Assembly (NCBI GenBank): GCA_900555735.1
Contig: USMI01000006.1
Span: 1-36,495, forward strand
Length of the DNA stretch: 36,495 bases
Origin: an uncultured Eubacteriales bacterium
Lineage (GTDB): Bacteria; Bacillota; Clostridia; Oscillospirales; Oscillospiraceae
Direction: 5' to 3'
Shown: positions 30,891 through 36,495 of the stretch, piece by piece
How the letters are laid out: the number at the start of each line of letters is the position of its first letter
Position numbering within the stretch: the stretch's first letter is position 1
Translations under genes and position numbers: made by a program
The notes under the pieces: model-generated
The model's input: only the letters and a program-made list of their open reading frames with translations
The model's database searches: none
Told to the model about the DNA's origin: nothing

Positions 30891-30924
30891 AAAAGTGCGG
30901 TACATGCTTGTGTACCGCACTTTT
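30891..30924. terminator. Bidirectional terminator between the hydrogenase operon and flavodoxin
   Basis: AAAAGTGCGGTACA (30891-30904) pairs perfectly with TGTACCGCACTTTT (30911-30924) around a TGCTTG loop. The flanking A- and T-runs serve both the rightward lipoprotein gene and the leftward flavodoxin gene. Confidence 0.92.
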
Positions 30925-30937
30925 CCATATGTACCGA

Positions 30938-31357
30938 TCAACCGGCCAGCGTCTTGCCCATCTCGCGGCAGGCGTTCAGCGCCGTGTCGTCGGGGGCTTC
31001 GCAGCAGGTGACGCTTTCGCACACCAGATTCACACCGGCGCTGTCGCAGTCCTTTTCCCAGCTGCGCATCCACTCGCCGTCGCCCCAGCCGTAGGAGCCG
31101 AACAGCGCCACGCTCTTGCCGCTGAGACTGTTCTTGCAGTTGTCGAACATGGGCTGGAAGTCCACCTCCTCCAGCACCTCGCTGCCCATGGCGGGGCAGC
31201 CGAAGGCGATGGCGGAATAGCCATTCAGGGAACCCACCTGATCGGGGGTCATCACGGTGACCTCCGCGCCGGCGGCCTTCATGCCCTCAGCCACGGCGTT
31301 GGCCATGGCCTCCGTGTTGCCGGTGCCGCTCCAATAGATCACAGCAGTCTTTTTCAT
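30938..31357 (-). CDS. Flavodoxin
   Basis: The 139-residue product begins MKKTAVIYWSGTGNTEAMAN, where SGTGNTE (10-16) is the FMN phosphate loop. GSYGWGDGEWMRSW provides the aromatic isoalloxazine-contact region, and GCPAMGSEVLEEVDFQP is typical of short-chain clostridial flavodoxins. It carries one or two low-potential electrons and often replaces ferredoxin when iron is scarce. AAAGGA lies about 8 bases before ATG 31357. It follows the DUF3793 gene by 34 bases, so both probably share the palindrome-containing control region at 31986-32017. Confidence 0.95.
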   Translation of the reverse strand: MKKTAVIYWSGTGNTEAMANAVAEGMKAAGAEVTVMTPDQVGSLNGYSAIAFGCPAMGSEVLEEVDFQPMFDNCKNSLSGKSVALFGSYGWGDGEWMRSWEKDCDSAGVNLVCESVTCCEAPDDTALNACREMGKTLAG

Positions 31358-31391
31358 AATCGTTGTCCTTTCTTTTTACGAATTTATTGTA

Positions 31392-31943
31392 TCAACCCGC
31401 CACTGTCAGCTGCCCGATATCGGAACCGGAACGCCACAGGGCGCAGTAGATCTCCGTGCATTTCTTGAACTGGTCGAACATCCGCCGCGCCTTCTCCACG
31501 TCGCCGTAGACCTTCCACAGTCCGGCGCACTTGAAGTCGCAGGCCCGGTGCTCGATAAAGCCCTTTACATCCTCCGGCGGATAGCTGAGGAACAGGCCCA
31601 CCTCGTGGGGGAACTCGCCGCTTTCCCGGAAGCGGCGGATCAGCTTGGCCACGCACCGCTGGCAGCCGCCGCAGGGATAGCCCGCCTGCTGTAAGATGTC
31701 CTGCGCCGCCTCGCTCTCCAGATCCCGCCGCAGCTCCGCCGGACGGTACAGGTACAGCAGCGCCTGCCGGCCCAGATAGCGGATGGGCAGCAGACACAGC
31801 CCCTTGGGCACCAGCTGCCGGTTCAGCCGCCGGATGTCCGCCAGCAGCGACGCCCGGTCGTCACAGGGGCAGGGGAACAGGCTGCCGGTCTTGATGCCCG
31901 CCAGCGTGGGCGCGCATTGCTTGATTAACAATTCTTCTGACAT
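31392..31943 (-). CDS. DUF3793-family protein
   Basis: The 183-residue protein shows the DUF3793 pattern. An N-terminal EELLIKQCAPTLAGIKTGSL is followed by LPIRYLGRQALLYLYRP, a CGGCQRC cysteine cluster, EFPHEVGLFLSYPPEDVKGF, then FKCAGLWKVYGD and a KKCTEIYCALW ending. Function is unproven. In Clostridia these genes commonly accompany flavodoxin or ferrous iron transport (feo) genes, suggesting an iron-starvation role; that is knowledge of gene neighbourhoods rather than a proven activity. ATG 31943 is chosen over upstream ATG codons because GAGGAGG lies 6 bases before it. Confidence 0.88.
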   Translation of the reverse strand: MSEELLIKQCAPTLAGIKTGSLFPCPCDDRASLLADIRRLNRQLVPKGLCLLPIRYLGRQALLYLYRPAELRRDLESEAAQDILQQAGYPCGGCQRCVAKLIRRFRESGEFPHEVGLFLSYPPEDVKGFIEHRACDFKCAGLWKVYGDVEKARRMFDQFKKCTEIYCALWRSGSDIGQLTVAG

Positions 31944-31985
31944 ATGCGGCCTCCTCTCGTTGCTAGTATGGTGGATATATGGATC

Positions 31986-32017
31986 ACTATACATTGGTTA
32001 GTGTAAGCTAACCAATG
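31986..32017 (-). promoter_or_regulatory. Candidate promoter/operator for DUF3793-flavodoxin
   Basis: On the minus strand TTGGTT (32010-32015), an 18-base spacer and TATAGT (31986-31991) form a plausible promoter. The perfect dyad CATTGGTTAG-N6-CTAACCAATG (31992-32017) occupies the spacer and -35. The half-site GGTTAG/CTAACC resembles DtxR/IdeR metal-regulator half-sites, although the centre is longer than the classical 19-bp box. Repression by an iron-bound regulator is inference from the downstream genes. Confidence 0.55.
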
Positions 32018-32023
32018 GGACTT

Positions 32024-32053
32024 AAAAAGCTGCCGCGGCTGGCAGTTCTTTTT
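32024..32053. terminator. Stem-loop of duplicated module 1
   Basis: CTGCC (32030-32034) and GGCAG (32041-32045) form the core, flanked by AAAAAG on the left and TTCTTTTT on the right, so either transcript direction would see a U-rich tail. The stem is short. Confidence 0.55.
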
Positions 32054-32095
32054 GACAAAGCGTTCCCGTTGGTTAGCTAATGCTAACCAACGACT

Positions 32096-32128
32096 CTTAA
32101 AAAAGCTGCCCTCAGGCAGTTTTTTAAG
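32096..32128. terminator. Stem-loop of duplicated module 2, likely azlCD terminator
   Basis: CTTAAAAAAGCTGCC (32096-32110) and GGCAGTTTTTTAAG (32115-32128) pair with one bulged G around a CTCA loop. It lies 85 bases past the azlD stop and has U-tracts in both directions. Confidence 0.8.
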
Positions 32129-32212
32129 TTTCACCCACTGGAACTATGGGCAGTATAGCACAGGTCCCGCCGTTTGGCAAGCCCATTTTTGAAAAAATTT
32201 CCAGAGTAAAGG

Positions 32213-32548
32213 TCAGGCGAACACCAGATGTACCAGCACCATATACACCACCGTGCCAGCGCCGATGGACAGCAGCACGTTGCGCTTCCACAGGTGCAGC
32301 ACCGTCACCACCGCCAGGGCGATCAGCTCCGGCAGGCCGTGAGGTGCGGCGGCAATGTCCACGTTCCGCAGGCAGTACACCACCAGAAGGCCCATCATTG
32401 CGGCGGGCAGGGTGCGGCCCAGATATTCCACCACCTTGGGGATGGGCTTGTTGTCGGGGAACAGCAGGAAGGGGAGAAAGCGGGTGATGATGGTGCCCAG
32501 CGTCACCGCACCCACGATGATAAGCGCCTGGGTCGTTGTCAGTGTCAT
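32213..32548 (-). CDS. azlD: AzlD-family branched-chain amino acid export subunit
   Basis: The 111-residue product has about four membrane spans and the AzlD segments TIITRFLPFLLFPDNKPIP, VEYLGRTLPAAMMGLLVVYC and a C-terminal HLVFA. With AzlC it forms an exporter for branched-chain amino acids in the cytoplasmic membrane. The ATG overlaps the azlC stop by 4 bases (32545-32548) after a GAGG site, so translation is coupled. Confidence 0.92.
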   Translation of the reverse strand: MTLTTTQALIIVGAVTLGTIITRFLPFLLFPDNKPIPKVVEYLGRTLPAAMMGLLVVYCLRNVDIAAAPHGLPELIALAVVTVLHLWKRNVLLSIGAGTVVYMVLVHLVFA

Positions 32549-33237
32549 AGCTTTTTCCTCCCCAACAGTAATACGATCAGCACCAGCACCATGGCGGGGA
32601 TCACCAGATTGTCCGCGCCGAACACCGCCAATGCGGCGGCAGTGCACACAAGGCCGATGACGCCGCTCATGCGGTTCTGGGGGTTCTTCACCTGCTCGAT
32701 GAACAGCACCACGAACAGGCCCGTCAGGGCGAAGTCAAGGCCTGTGGTGTCGAAGGTGATAAACCGGCCCGCCACCGCGCCCAGCACCGAGCCTGCCGCC
32801 CAGTAGCCGTAGTTCAGCAGCGACACCGCCAGATAGAAGTCCTTTTTCGGCACGTCCGCAGGCGGCACCACCGAGGAGACGATGGAGAATGTCTCGTCGC
32901 TGAGGGTGTAGATCAGTACGCCCTTGGCCGCGCCGAGACCGCGGTATTTGCCCAGCATGGACACGCCGTAGAACAGGTGGCGGGCGTTGACCATCAGGCT
33001 CATCAGAAACGCCTGAATGGGGTCAAAGGCAGTGGCCAGCAGCGTGATGGCCACGAACTGCATGCTGCCGCAATAGGCAAGGCAGCACATCAGCAGCACC
33101 CATGGCACGCCGTAGCCCTTGGTCTGCATCAGCACGCCGTAGGCGATGCCCAGCACCAGATATCCGGTCAGCACCGGAATGGTCTGGGGGAACGCGGTAC
33201 GGATAGCGGCAAGGGCGGGATGCGGCTTTTTCTCCAT
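32545..33237 (-). CDS. azlC: AzlC-family branched-chain amino acid permease
   Basis: The 230-residue membrane protein carries the AzlC pattern. AFPQTIPVLTGYLVLGIAYG is followed by CCLAYCGSMQFVAITLLATA, SLMVNARHLFYGVSMLGKY, LSDETFSIV and LNYGYWAAGSVLGAV. It is the large subunit of the AzlCD exporter. ATG 33237 is chosen because GGAGG lies 7 bases upstream; an upstream in-frame ATG lies in the promoter region. A very good promoter lies just ahead of it. Confidence 0.94.
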   Translation of the reverse strand: MEKKPHPALAAIRTAFPQTIPVLTGYLVLGIAYGVLMQTKGYGVPWVLLMCCLAYCGSMQFVAITLLATAFDPIQAFLMSLMVNARHLFYGVSMLGKYRGLGAAKGVLIYTLSDETFSIVSSVVPPADVPKKDFYLAVSLLNYGYWAAGSVLGAVAGRFITFDTTGLDFALTGLFVVLFIEQVKNPQNRMSGVIGLVCTAAALAVFGADNLVIPAMVLVLIVLLLGRKKL

Positions 33238-33287
33238 ACATCCACCTCCGGATAAAGAAGCTGTAAAGAAGATGTAAAGTGTTCTCA

Positions 33288-33316
33288 ATTATATACAACA
33301 CAGCGGGGAAAATCAA
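33288..33316 (-). promoter_or_regulatory. Promoter of azlCD
   Basis: On the minus strand TTGATT (33311-33316), a 17-base spacer and TATAAT (33288-33293) lie about 50 bases before azlC. Confidence 0.8.
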
Positions 33317-33337
33317 GAAAAGTTTACAATTATCGCC

Positions 33338-33365
33338 TTGATTCCCTGTATGGGTATGGTATCGT
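33338..33365 (+). promoter_or_regulatory. Possible promoter of the PspC-domain gene
   Basis: TTGATT (33338-33343), a 16-base spacer and TATCGT (33360-33365) lie 29 bases before the start. The -10 is a weak match. Confidence 0.45.
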
Positions 33366-33394
33366 GTAGGTACAGAGGAAAGGAGCGTGATCCC

Positions 33395-33589
33395 ATGAAA
33401 AAGCTGCATAAGGTGGAGCAGGGCAAGATGCTCTGCGGTGTGTGCACCGGTATCGCCGCCTATTTCGACATCGATCCCACGCTGGTGCGTCTGGGCTGGG
33501 TGCTGTTTTCCCTGCTGGGCGGCAGCGGTATTCTGGCCTACATCATCTGCGCGCTGATCGTTCCCAACGATCCGGATAAGGTAGAATAA
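33395..33589 (+). CDS. PspC-domain small membrane protein
   Basis: The 64-residue product begins MKKLHKVEQGKMLCGVCTGI and continues AAYFDIDPTLVRLGWVLFSL with a final IICALIVPND. This is the complete PspC domain: a short cytoplasmic hook followed by a membrane span. Such proteins take part in phage-shock-like envelope stress responses. AAAGGAGCG lies about 8 bases before ATG 33395. It stands alone between a possible promoter and a strong terminator; no PspA or LiaFSR gene is next to it. Confidence 0.93.
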   Translation: MKKLHKVEQGKMLCGVCTGIAAYFDIDPTLVRLGWVLFSLLGGSGILAYIICALIVPNDPDKVE

Positions 33590-33594
33590 TACAG

Positions 33595-33621
33595 CAAAAG
33601 CACCACTTTGTGGTGCTTTTG
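33595..33621 (+). terminator. Terminator of the PspC-domain gene
   Basis: CAAAAGCACCA (33595-33605) pairs with TGGTGCTTTTG (33611-33621) around CTTTG, followed by TTTCG. Confidence 0.88.
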
Positions 33622-33626
33622 TTTCG

Positions 33627-33655
33627 TTGACAATCTCTGCGGGGACTGGTACAAT
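33627..33655 (+). promoter_or_regulatory. Promoter of the aconitase X operon
   Basis: A perfect TTGACA (33627-33632), a 17-base spacer and TACAAT (33650-33655) lie 30 bases before the start. Confidence 0.88.
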
Positions 33656-33685
33656 GATGCTATCAAACAAAAAGGAAGTGATCCC

Positions 33686-34966
33686 ATGATCCTGACTCCC
33701 CAGCAGCAGGCGCTGCTTGACGGCGAAAAAGGCGAGGTCATGGCCAAGGTGGTCAAAACACTGGTCATGTACGGCGATGCCTTCGGCGCGGAGCGGATGG
33801 TGCCCGTCACCAGCCAATATGGCCACACGGTCATCAGCTTCGGCCTTGACGTGATGAAGCCGGTGTACGACCTGTACGACCAGCTGATCGCCGCCGGACT
33901 GACCGACGGCCAGCGCTTCACCGCCGATCCCCGCCCGCTGGACGAAAACGTCCCCTCCGGTCTTCTGGAGGACGTGGTGTTCAAGAAGATCATGTATACG
34001 CAGCAGGAGCGGTATGAGGAGCAGCTGCGCAAGCTGGGCATCGTCAGCGACGACGCCTATACCTGCACCTGCTATATGGACGAGGTGGGCAATGTCCCCA
34101 AAAAGGGAGACGTGCTGACTTGGGCGGAATCCTCCGCCGTGGTGTACGCCAACTCCGTGCTGGGCGCACGGTGCAACCGCAACTCCGGCATTCTGGAGCT
34201 GATGGGCAGCATCGCGGGCTTCGTGCCGGAGTTCGGTTTGCTGACCGACGCGGGCCGCAAGGCCACATGGGTGGTGGAGGTGCGCTGCACCTCCTGTCCC
34301 GAGCCGCAGCTGCTGGGCAGCGCCATCGGCATGAAGGTCATGGAGGAGGTGCCCTACATCAAGGGCATGAACACATGGCTGGGTACTGAGCTGGACGACG
34401 GCGCGAAAACGTATCTGAAGGACTTCGGTGCGGCCACCGCCTCCAACGGCGCAGTGGGACTGTACCACATCGCCGGACTGACCCCCGAGGCCAATGAGCA
34501 GGGCGAGAGCCTGATCGCGGAGAACGCCAAGGTCTACGTCATCGACGACGCGGAGCTCCAGCGGGTAAAGGACAGCTATCCCGTCATGTGGAAGAATCCC
34601 CACGCCAAGCCGGAGCTGTGCTTCGTGGGCTGTCCCCACATGTCCCTGAAGCAGCTCCACGACTGGACCGACGCGGTGGAGCAGAACCTGCGGCTGAACG
34701 GCCGGGACAAGGTGGCCGTTCCCACGGTGTTCACCGCCGCGCCCGCTGTCATCAAGGCCTTTGAGCAGGATACCGTTTACGCGGCGCGGCTGCACAACAT
34801 GGGCGTGGTGGTCAGCTATATCTGCCCGCTGATGTATATGAACAACCCCCTGTGCAAGAAGAAGGCGGTCATCACCTCCTCCAACAAGCTGCGCACCTAT
34901 ACCAGCGCCCGGTACTATACCGAGCGGGAGATCCTGGACATCATCACCGGAAGGGAGATCGACTGA
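33686..34966 (+). CDS. Aconitase X catalytic (large) subunit
   Basis: The 426-residue product carries AcnX landmarks. MILTPQQQALLDGEKGEVMA is followed by a TCTCYMDEVGNVPKKGD loop, TWAESSAVVYANSVLGARCN (usually WAESSAVxxANSVLGARTN), a LYHIAGLTPEA segment, LCFVGCPHMSLKQLHDW and a C-terminal CPLMYMNNPLCKKKAVITSS. AcnX enzymes are Fe-S dehydratases. Characterised members act on cis-3-hydroxy-L-proline in bacteria and on mevalonate 5-phosphate in archaea. No mevalonate or proline genes are adjacent, so the substrate is open. AAAGGAAG lies upstream of ATG 33686. The swivel subunit follows after 1 base. Confidence 0.92.
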   Translation: MILTPQQQALLDGEKGEVMAKVVKTLVMYGDAFGAERMVPVTSQYGHTVISFGLDVMKPVYDLYDQLIAAGLTDGQRFTADPRPLDENVPSGLLEDVVFKKIMYTQQERYEEQLRKLGIVSDDAYTCTCYMDEVGNVPKKGDVLTWAESSAVVYANSVLGARCNRNSGILELMGSIAGFVPEFGLLTDAGRKATWVVEVRCTSCPEPQLLGSAIGMKVMEEVPYIKGMNTWLGTELDDGAKTYLKDFGAATASNGAVGLYHIAGLTPEANEQGESLIAENAKVYVIDDAELQRVKDSYPVMWKNPHAKPELCFVGCPHMSLKQLHDWTDAVEQNLRLNGRDKVAVPTVFTAAPAVIKAFEQDTVYAARLHNMGVVVSYICPLMYMNNPLCKKKAVITSSNKLRTYTSARYYTEREILDIITGREID

Positions 34967-34967
34967 T

Positions 34968-35408
34968 ATGAAGGAATTTAAGGGCTGCGTTGTAGTGCCT
35001 GGCACCTGTCAGGCGGAAGCGTTGGTGAGCCATGGCGGCTTCAACACGCTGGCCAGCTATCAGATGGCGCTGATGTTCGGCGACAAGAAGGTGAAGTGCG
35101 GCGACCAGAATAACGCCGACCTCTATAAGAAGCCCATGCTGGGCAAGGCCCTGTGCCTGCCCATGACCATCGGCTCTACCACCGGCGGCATGGTGCTGTT
35201 TACCGCCTGCGCGCTGGGCAAGCAGCCCGCCTGCATGCTGTTCTCCATGCCCATCGACTCACTGGCTGCCAGCGGCGCGATCCTGGGCGACGTATGGACC
35301 GACGGCAAGATGCCTGTGGTGGACAGTCTGGGCGAGGAATTTCTGGAATACGTCAAGACCGGCATGCAGGTGACGGTGGGCGAGGAAGGACTGGTGACCG
35401 TAGAATGA
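34968..35408 (+). CDS. Aconitase X swivel-domain (small) subunit
   Basis: The 146-residue product matches the DUF126/AcnX swivel domain. FKGCVVVPGTCQAEALVSHG is followed by PMLGKALCLPMTIGSTTGGM (usually GKVLVLPxGRGSSTGS), LFTACALGKQPACMLFSMP and a KMPVVDSLGEE. The Ser-Thr-Thr in IGSTTGG sits at the catalytic serine position. It would combine with the large subunit to form the complete dehydratase, as in two-gene AcnX systems. It begins 1 base after the large-subunit stop and overlaps the next gene by 4 bases. Confidence 0.92.
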   Translation: MKEFKGCVVVPGTCQAEALVSHGGFNTLASYQMALMFGDKKVKCGDQNNADLYKKPMLGKALCLPMTIGSTTGGMVLFTACALGKQPACMLFSMPIDSLAASGAILGDVWTDGKMPVVDSLGEEFLEYVKTGMQVTVGEEGLVTVE

Positions 35409-35698
35409 GCGATAACGTATTCAGCAAGAAACCCAGCGAGTGCCGCTATTCCTTCATGCAGCACAGGGAGTGCGAGTTTTTCCCCTGCCACGCCACCAAC
35501 CATCCGGAGGACTTCAACTGCCTGTTCTGCTACTGCCCGCTGTATGCCTTGGGCAGTCAATGCGGAGGTAATTTCAAGTGGCTGGAAAACGGCGTGAAGG
35601 ACTGCTCGGCCTGCATGCTGCCCCATGGCCGCGGCAGCTATGAGTATATCATGGGTAAGTTCCCCCTGATCTCCGCCATGGCCAAGCGCAACCGGTAA
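35405..35698 (+). CDS. Cysteine-rich small domain protein, possible metal-binding
   Basis: The 97-residue protein has the compact pattern FFPCHATNHPEDFNCLFCYC followed by PLYALGSQCGG, plus CRYSFMQHREC at the front and DCSACMLPHG after. About ten Cys and several His suggest a zinc or Fe-S site. This matches the short cysteine-rich family (PF04071-like) found in anaerobes and archaea, sometimes near cobamide genes; its function is unknown. Its ATG overlaps the AcnX small-subunit stop (ATGA), so the three genes form an operon. Confidence 0.85.
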   Translation: MSDNVFSKKPSECRYSFMQHRECEFFPCHATNHPEDFNCLFCYCPLYALGSQCGGNFKWLENGVKDCSACMLPHGRGSYEYIMGKFPLISAMAKRNR

Positions 35699-35709
35699 AG
35701 GACCCATCC

Positions 35710-35725
35710 CGCGGCGTCTGCCGCG
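35710..35725 (+). terminator. Short GC stem-loop after the AcnX operon
   Basis: CGCGGC (35710-35715) and GCCGCG (35720-35725) flank a GTCT loop. TTCTGATAGATATTTTT follows, so it is at best a weak terminator. Confidence 0.45.
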
Positions 35726-35765
35726 TTCTGATAGATATTTTTCAACACGAAAGGGGTTGTTCATT

Positions 35766-35873
35766 ATGATGAAGAAATATTTTGTCCCGATCAACACACA
35801 ACTTTGGAGGAATTTGAATGAACAACATAACTTTGAAACCGATCGATCAGAACAACTTTATCACCTGCTTTAA
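35766..35873 (+). CDS. 35-codon upstream ORF overlapping the GNAT gene
   Basis: ATG 35766 opens a short frame (MMKKYFVPINTQLWRNLN...) that stops at TAA 35871-35873, 56 bases inside the GNAT gene in another frame. AAAGGGG lies about 9 bases upstream, as good a site as many real genes here. It may be a leader that couples translation to the GNAT gene, whose own GGAGG lies within it, or a chance frame. No family is recognised. Confidence 0.3.
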   Translation: MMKKYFVPINTQLWRNLNEQHNFETDRSEQLYHLL

Positions 35874-36270
35874 TCTGGAGCTGGGCGAGGGACAGGACAA
35901 ATTCGTCTCCCACCCCATCCGCAGTCTGGCACAGGCCTATGTTTACCGGGATCAGTGTACCCCCTTTGGCATTTACGACGGGGATACCATGGTGGGCTAC
36001 GTCATGGTGATCTACGATGATGATGAATGTACCTATAACATCTGGCACCTGATGATCGACCGCCGCTGCCAGGGCAGGGGCTATGGCCGTGCCGCCACAG
36101 AGCAGGCGCTGGCTTATATCGCGGAAAAGCCCTTTGGTCCGTCGGAAACGACGCTGATCACCTGCGCCCCGGAGAACCGCGTGGCCTATGAGCTGTACCG
36201 GCGCATGGGCTTTGCCGAGACCGGCCGCGGCGACGAGGACGAGGTGGAGTTGGCCCGCCCCATCGACTGA
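35818..36270 (+). CDS. GNAT-family N-acetyltransferase (diamine/spermidine acetyltransferase-like)
   Basis: The 150-residue protein has the GNAT fold. LGEGQDKFVSHPIRSLAQAY and FGIYDGDTMVGYVMVIYDD are followed by IWHLMIDRRCQGRGYGRAAT, where QGRGYG is the acetyl-CoA pyrophosphate loop. ENRVAYELYRRMGFAETG is the C-terminal motif. The N-terminal FVSHPIRSLAQAYVY resembles SpeG/PaiA-like polyamine acetyltransferases, so a small amine is a likely acceptor; that is inference. GGAGG lies about 8 bases before ATG 35818. It stands alone before a strong terminator. Confidence 0.92.
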   Translation: MNNITLKPIDQNNFITCFNLELGEGQDKFVSHPIRSLAQAYVYRDQCTPFGIYDGDTMVGYVMVIYDDDECTYNIWHLMIDRRCQGRGYGRAATEQALAYIAEKPFGPSETTLITCAPENRVAYELYRRMGFAETGRGDEDEVELARPID

Positions 36271-36279
36271 CAGAAATAC

Positions 36280-36312
36280 GCAAAGCCCTGACCCATCGGG
36301 TCAGGGCTTTGC
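36280..36312. terminator. Terminator between GNAT and spoIIP genes
   Basis: A 15-bp perfect stem (GCAAAGCCCTGACCC at 36280-36294 with its complement at 36298-36312) has an ATC loop, then CTCTTTCATT. The convergent genes may share it. Confidence 0.85.
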
Positions 36313-36319
36313 TCTTTCA

Positions 36320-36495
36320 TTACGCCTTTGTGTTCAGCAGCACTCTGGCGAAGCCGTCGGCAAAGATGCGGGCGCTGTTGAGAGCCTCGTCCAGCGAGTT
36401 GCCCGCCGCGCCTACCTCTACCAGCATGGAGCCGAGGGATTTGTGCTGGTTATAGTTGGAGTTCCGCAGGGTGATGGGCCGCATCACCGTGGGAT
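36320..36495 (-). CDS. spoIIP: C-terminal fragment of stage II sporulation protein P (SpoIIP)
   Basis: The 58 residues in the window end at TAA (36320-36322) and read MRPITLRNSNYNQHKSLGSM, then LVEVGAAGNSLDEALNSARI. This is the end of the SpoIIP amidase/endopeptidase domain, where the pattern RxxxYNQxLxPGxLLxExGxxGNTxEEA holds a zinc-site Glu. SpoIIP removes septal peptidoglycan stem peptides during engulfment in the forespore programme. The N terminus is outside the window. A general Amidase_3 protein is a weaker alternative. Confidence 0.8.
   Translation of the reverse strand, partial: PTVMRPITLRNSNYNQHKSLGSMLVEVGAAGNSLDEALNSARIFADGFARVLLNTKA

Larger units (their letters stand above)
31992..32128. 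repeat. Tandem duplicated palindrome-plus-terminator modules
   Basis: Two units of about 75 bp lie head to tail. Unit 1 has the dyad at 31992-32017 and a hairpin at 32024-32053. Unit 2 has the dyad CGTTGGTTAG-N6-CTAACCAACG at 32067-32092 and a hairpin at 32096-32128. The core TTGGTTAG...CTAACCAA and the following CTTAAAAA-GCTGCC...GGCAG are shared; the dyad spacers and hairpin loops differ. Confidence 0.75.

Noticed and set aside
31992..32128. Possible mini-CRISPR array from the repeated GGTTAG palindromes
   Set aside because: There are only two units, each with a different terminator hairpin, and no cas genes; an operator-terminator duplication fits better.
33023..35005. A 660-codon leftward open frame opposite aconitase X and the PspC gene
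   Set aside because: It covers two real genes, a terminator and promoters on the other strand and has no recognisable domain.

Overview
The window reads as a chromosomal segment of a GC-rich, anaerobic, spore-forming member of the Clostridia, probably an Oscillospiraceae-like gut bacterium. This is inference from strong AGGAGG-type ribosome binding sites, a T-box leader, an M3-type [FeFe] hydrogenase, the end of a spoIIP gene, flavodoxin/DUF3793 and AzlCD genes, and several families of short palindromic dispersed repeats. No rRNA, tRNA, CRISPR array, phage genes or transposase were seen.

Layout. 1-1572: tail of a MocR-type regulator, a GreA-like factor and a LysR regulator, all rightward. 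1573-2372: a small two-helix membrane protein preceded by a 279-bp element with 28-bp terminal inverted repeats (MITE-like). 2373-6034: HAD phosphatase and 3-methyladenine DNA glycosylase (leftward), RarD-type transporter and LOG-family protein (rightward), and a membrane-bound XRE regulator. 6242-10595: HIT protein, alaS and a CAT-like acetyltransferase (leftward), headed by a T-box leader whose likely specifier codon is GCC (Ala). The acetyltransferase and two dispersed repeats sit between the T-box and alaS. 10688-14706: DUF1275 membrane protein, M18 aminopeptidase, and a PadR/DUF1700/DUF4097 envelope module with an operator-like palindrome in its promoter. 14756-17844 (leftward): tmk, mltG and a U32 peptidase.

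17966-30527 is the metabolic core. A leftward operon encodes aconitase, NADP-type isocitrate dehydrogenase and a complete citrate lyase set (citD, citE, citF, citC and a citX-citG fusion). It is divergent from a rightward pair: a GltD/NfnB-like flavoprotein carrying a NuoF-type Fe-S segment, and a 578-aa [FeFe] hydrogenase. Neither a citrate transporter, oxaloacetate decarboxylase nor citrate synthase is in the window. The arrangement links citrate, isocitrate, 2-oxoglutarate, NADPH and H2. Whether flux runs oxidatively (NADPH to H2) or reductively (H2 to NADPH, 2-oxoglutarate carboxylation, citrate cleavage) cannot be read from sequence.

30550-36495: a small lipoprotein, flavodoxin and DUF3793 behind a duplicated palindrome-plus-terminator module that looks like a metal-responsive control region, the azlCD exporter, a PspC-domain peptide, a two-subunit aconitase X followed by a Cys-rich protein, a GNAT acetyltransferase with an overlapping 35-codon upstream ORF, and the 3' end of spoIIP. 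All functional assignments come from reading motifs; no database search was run.
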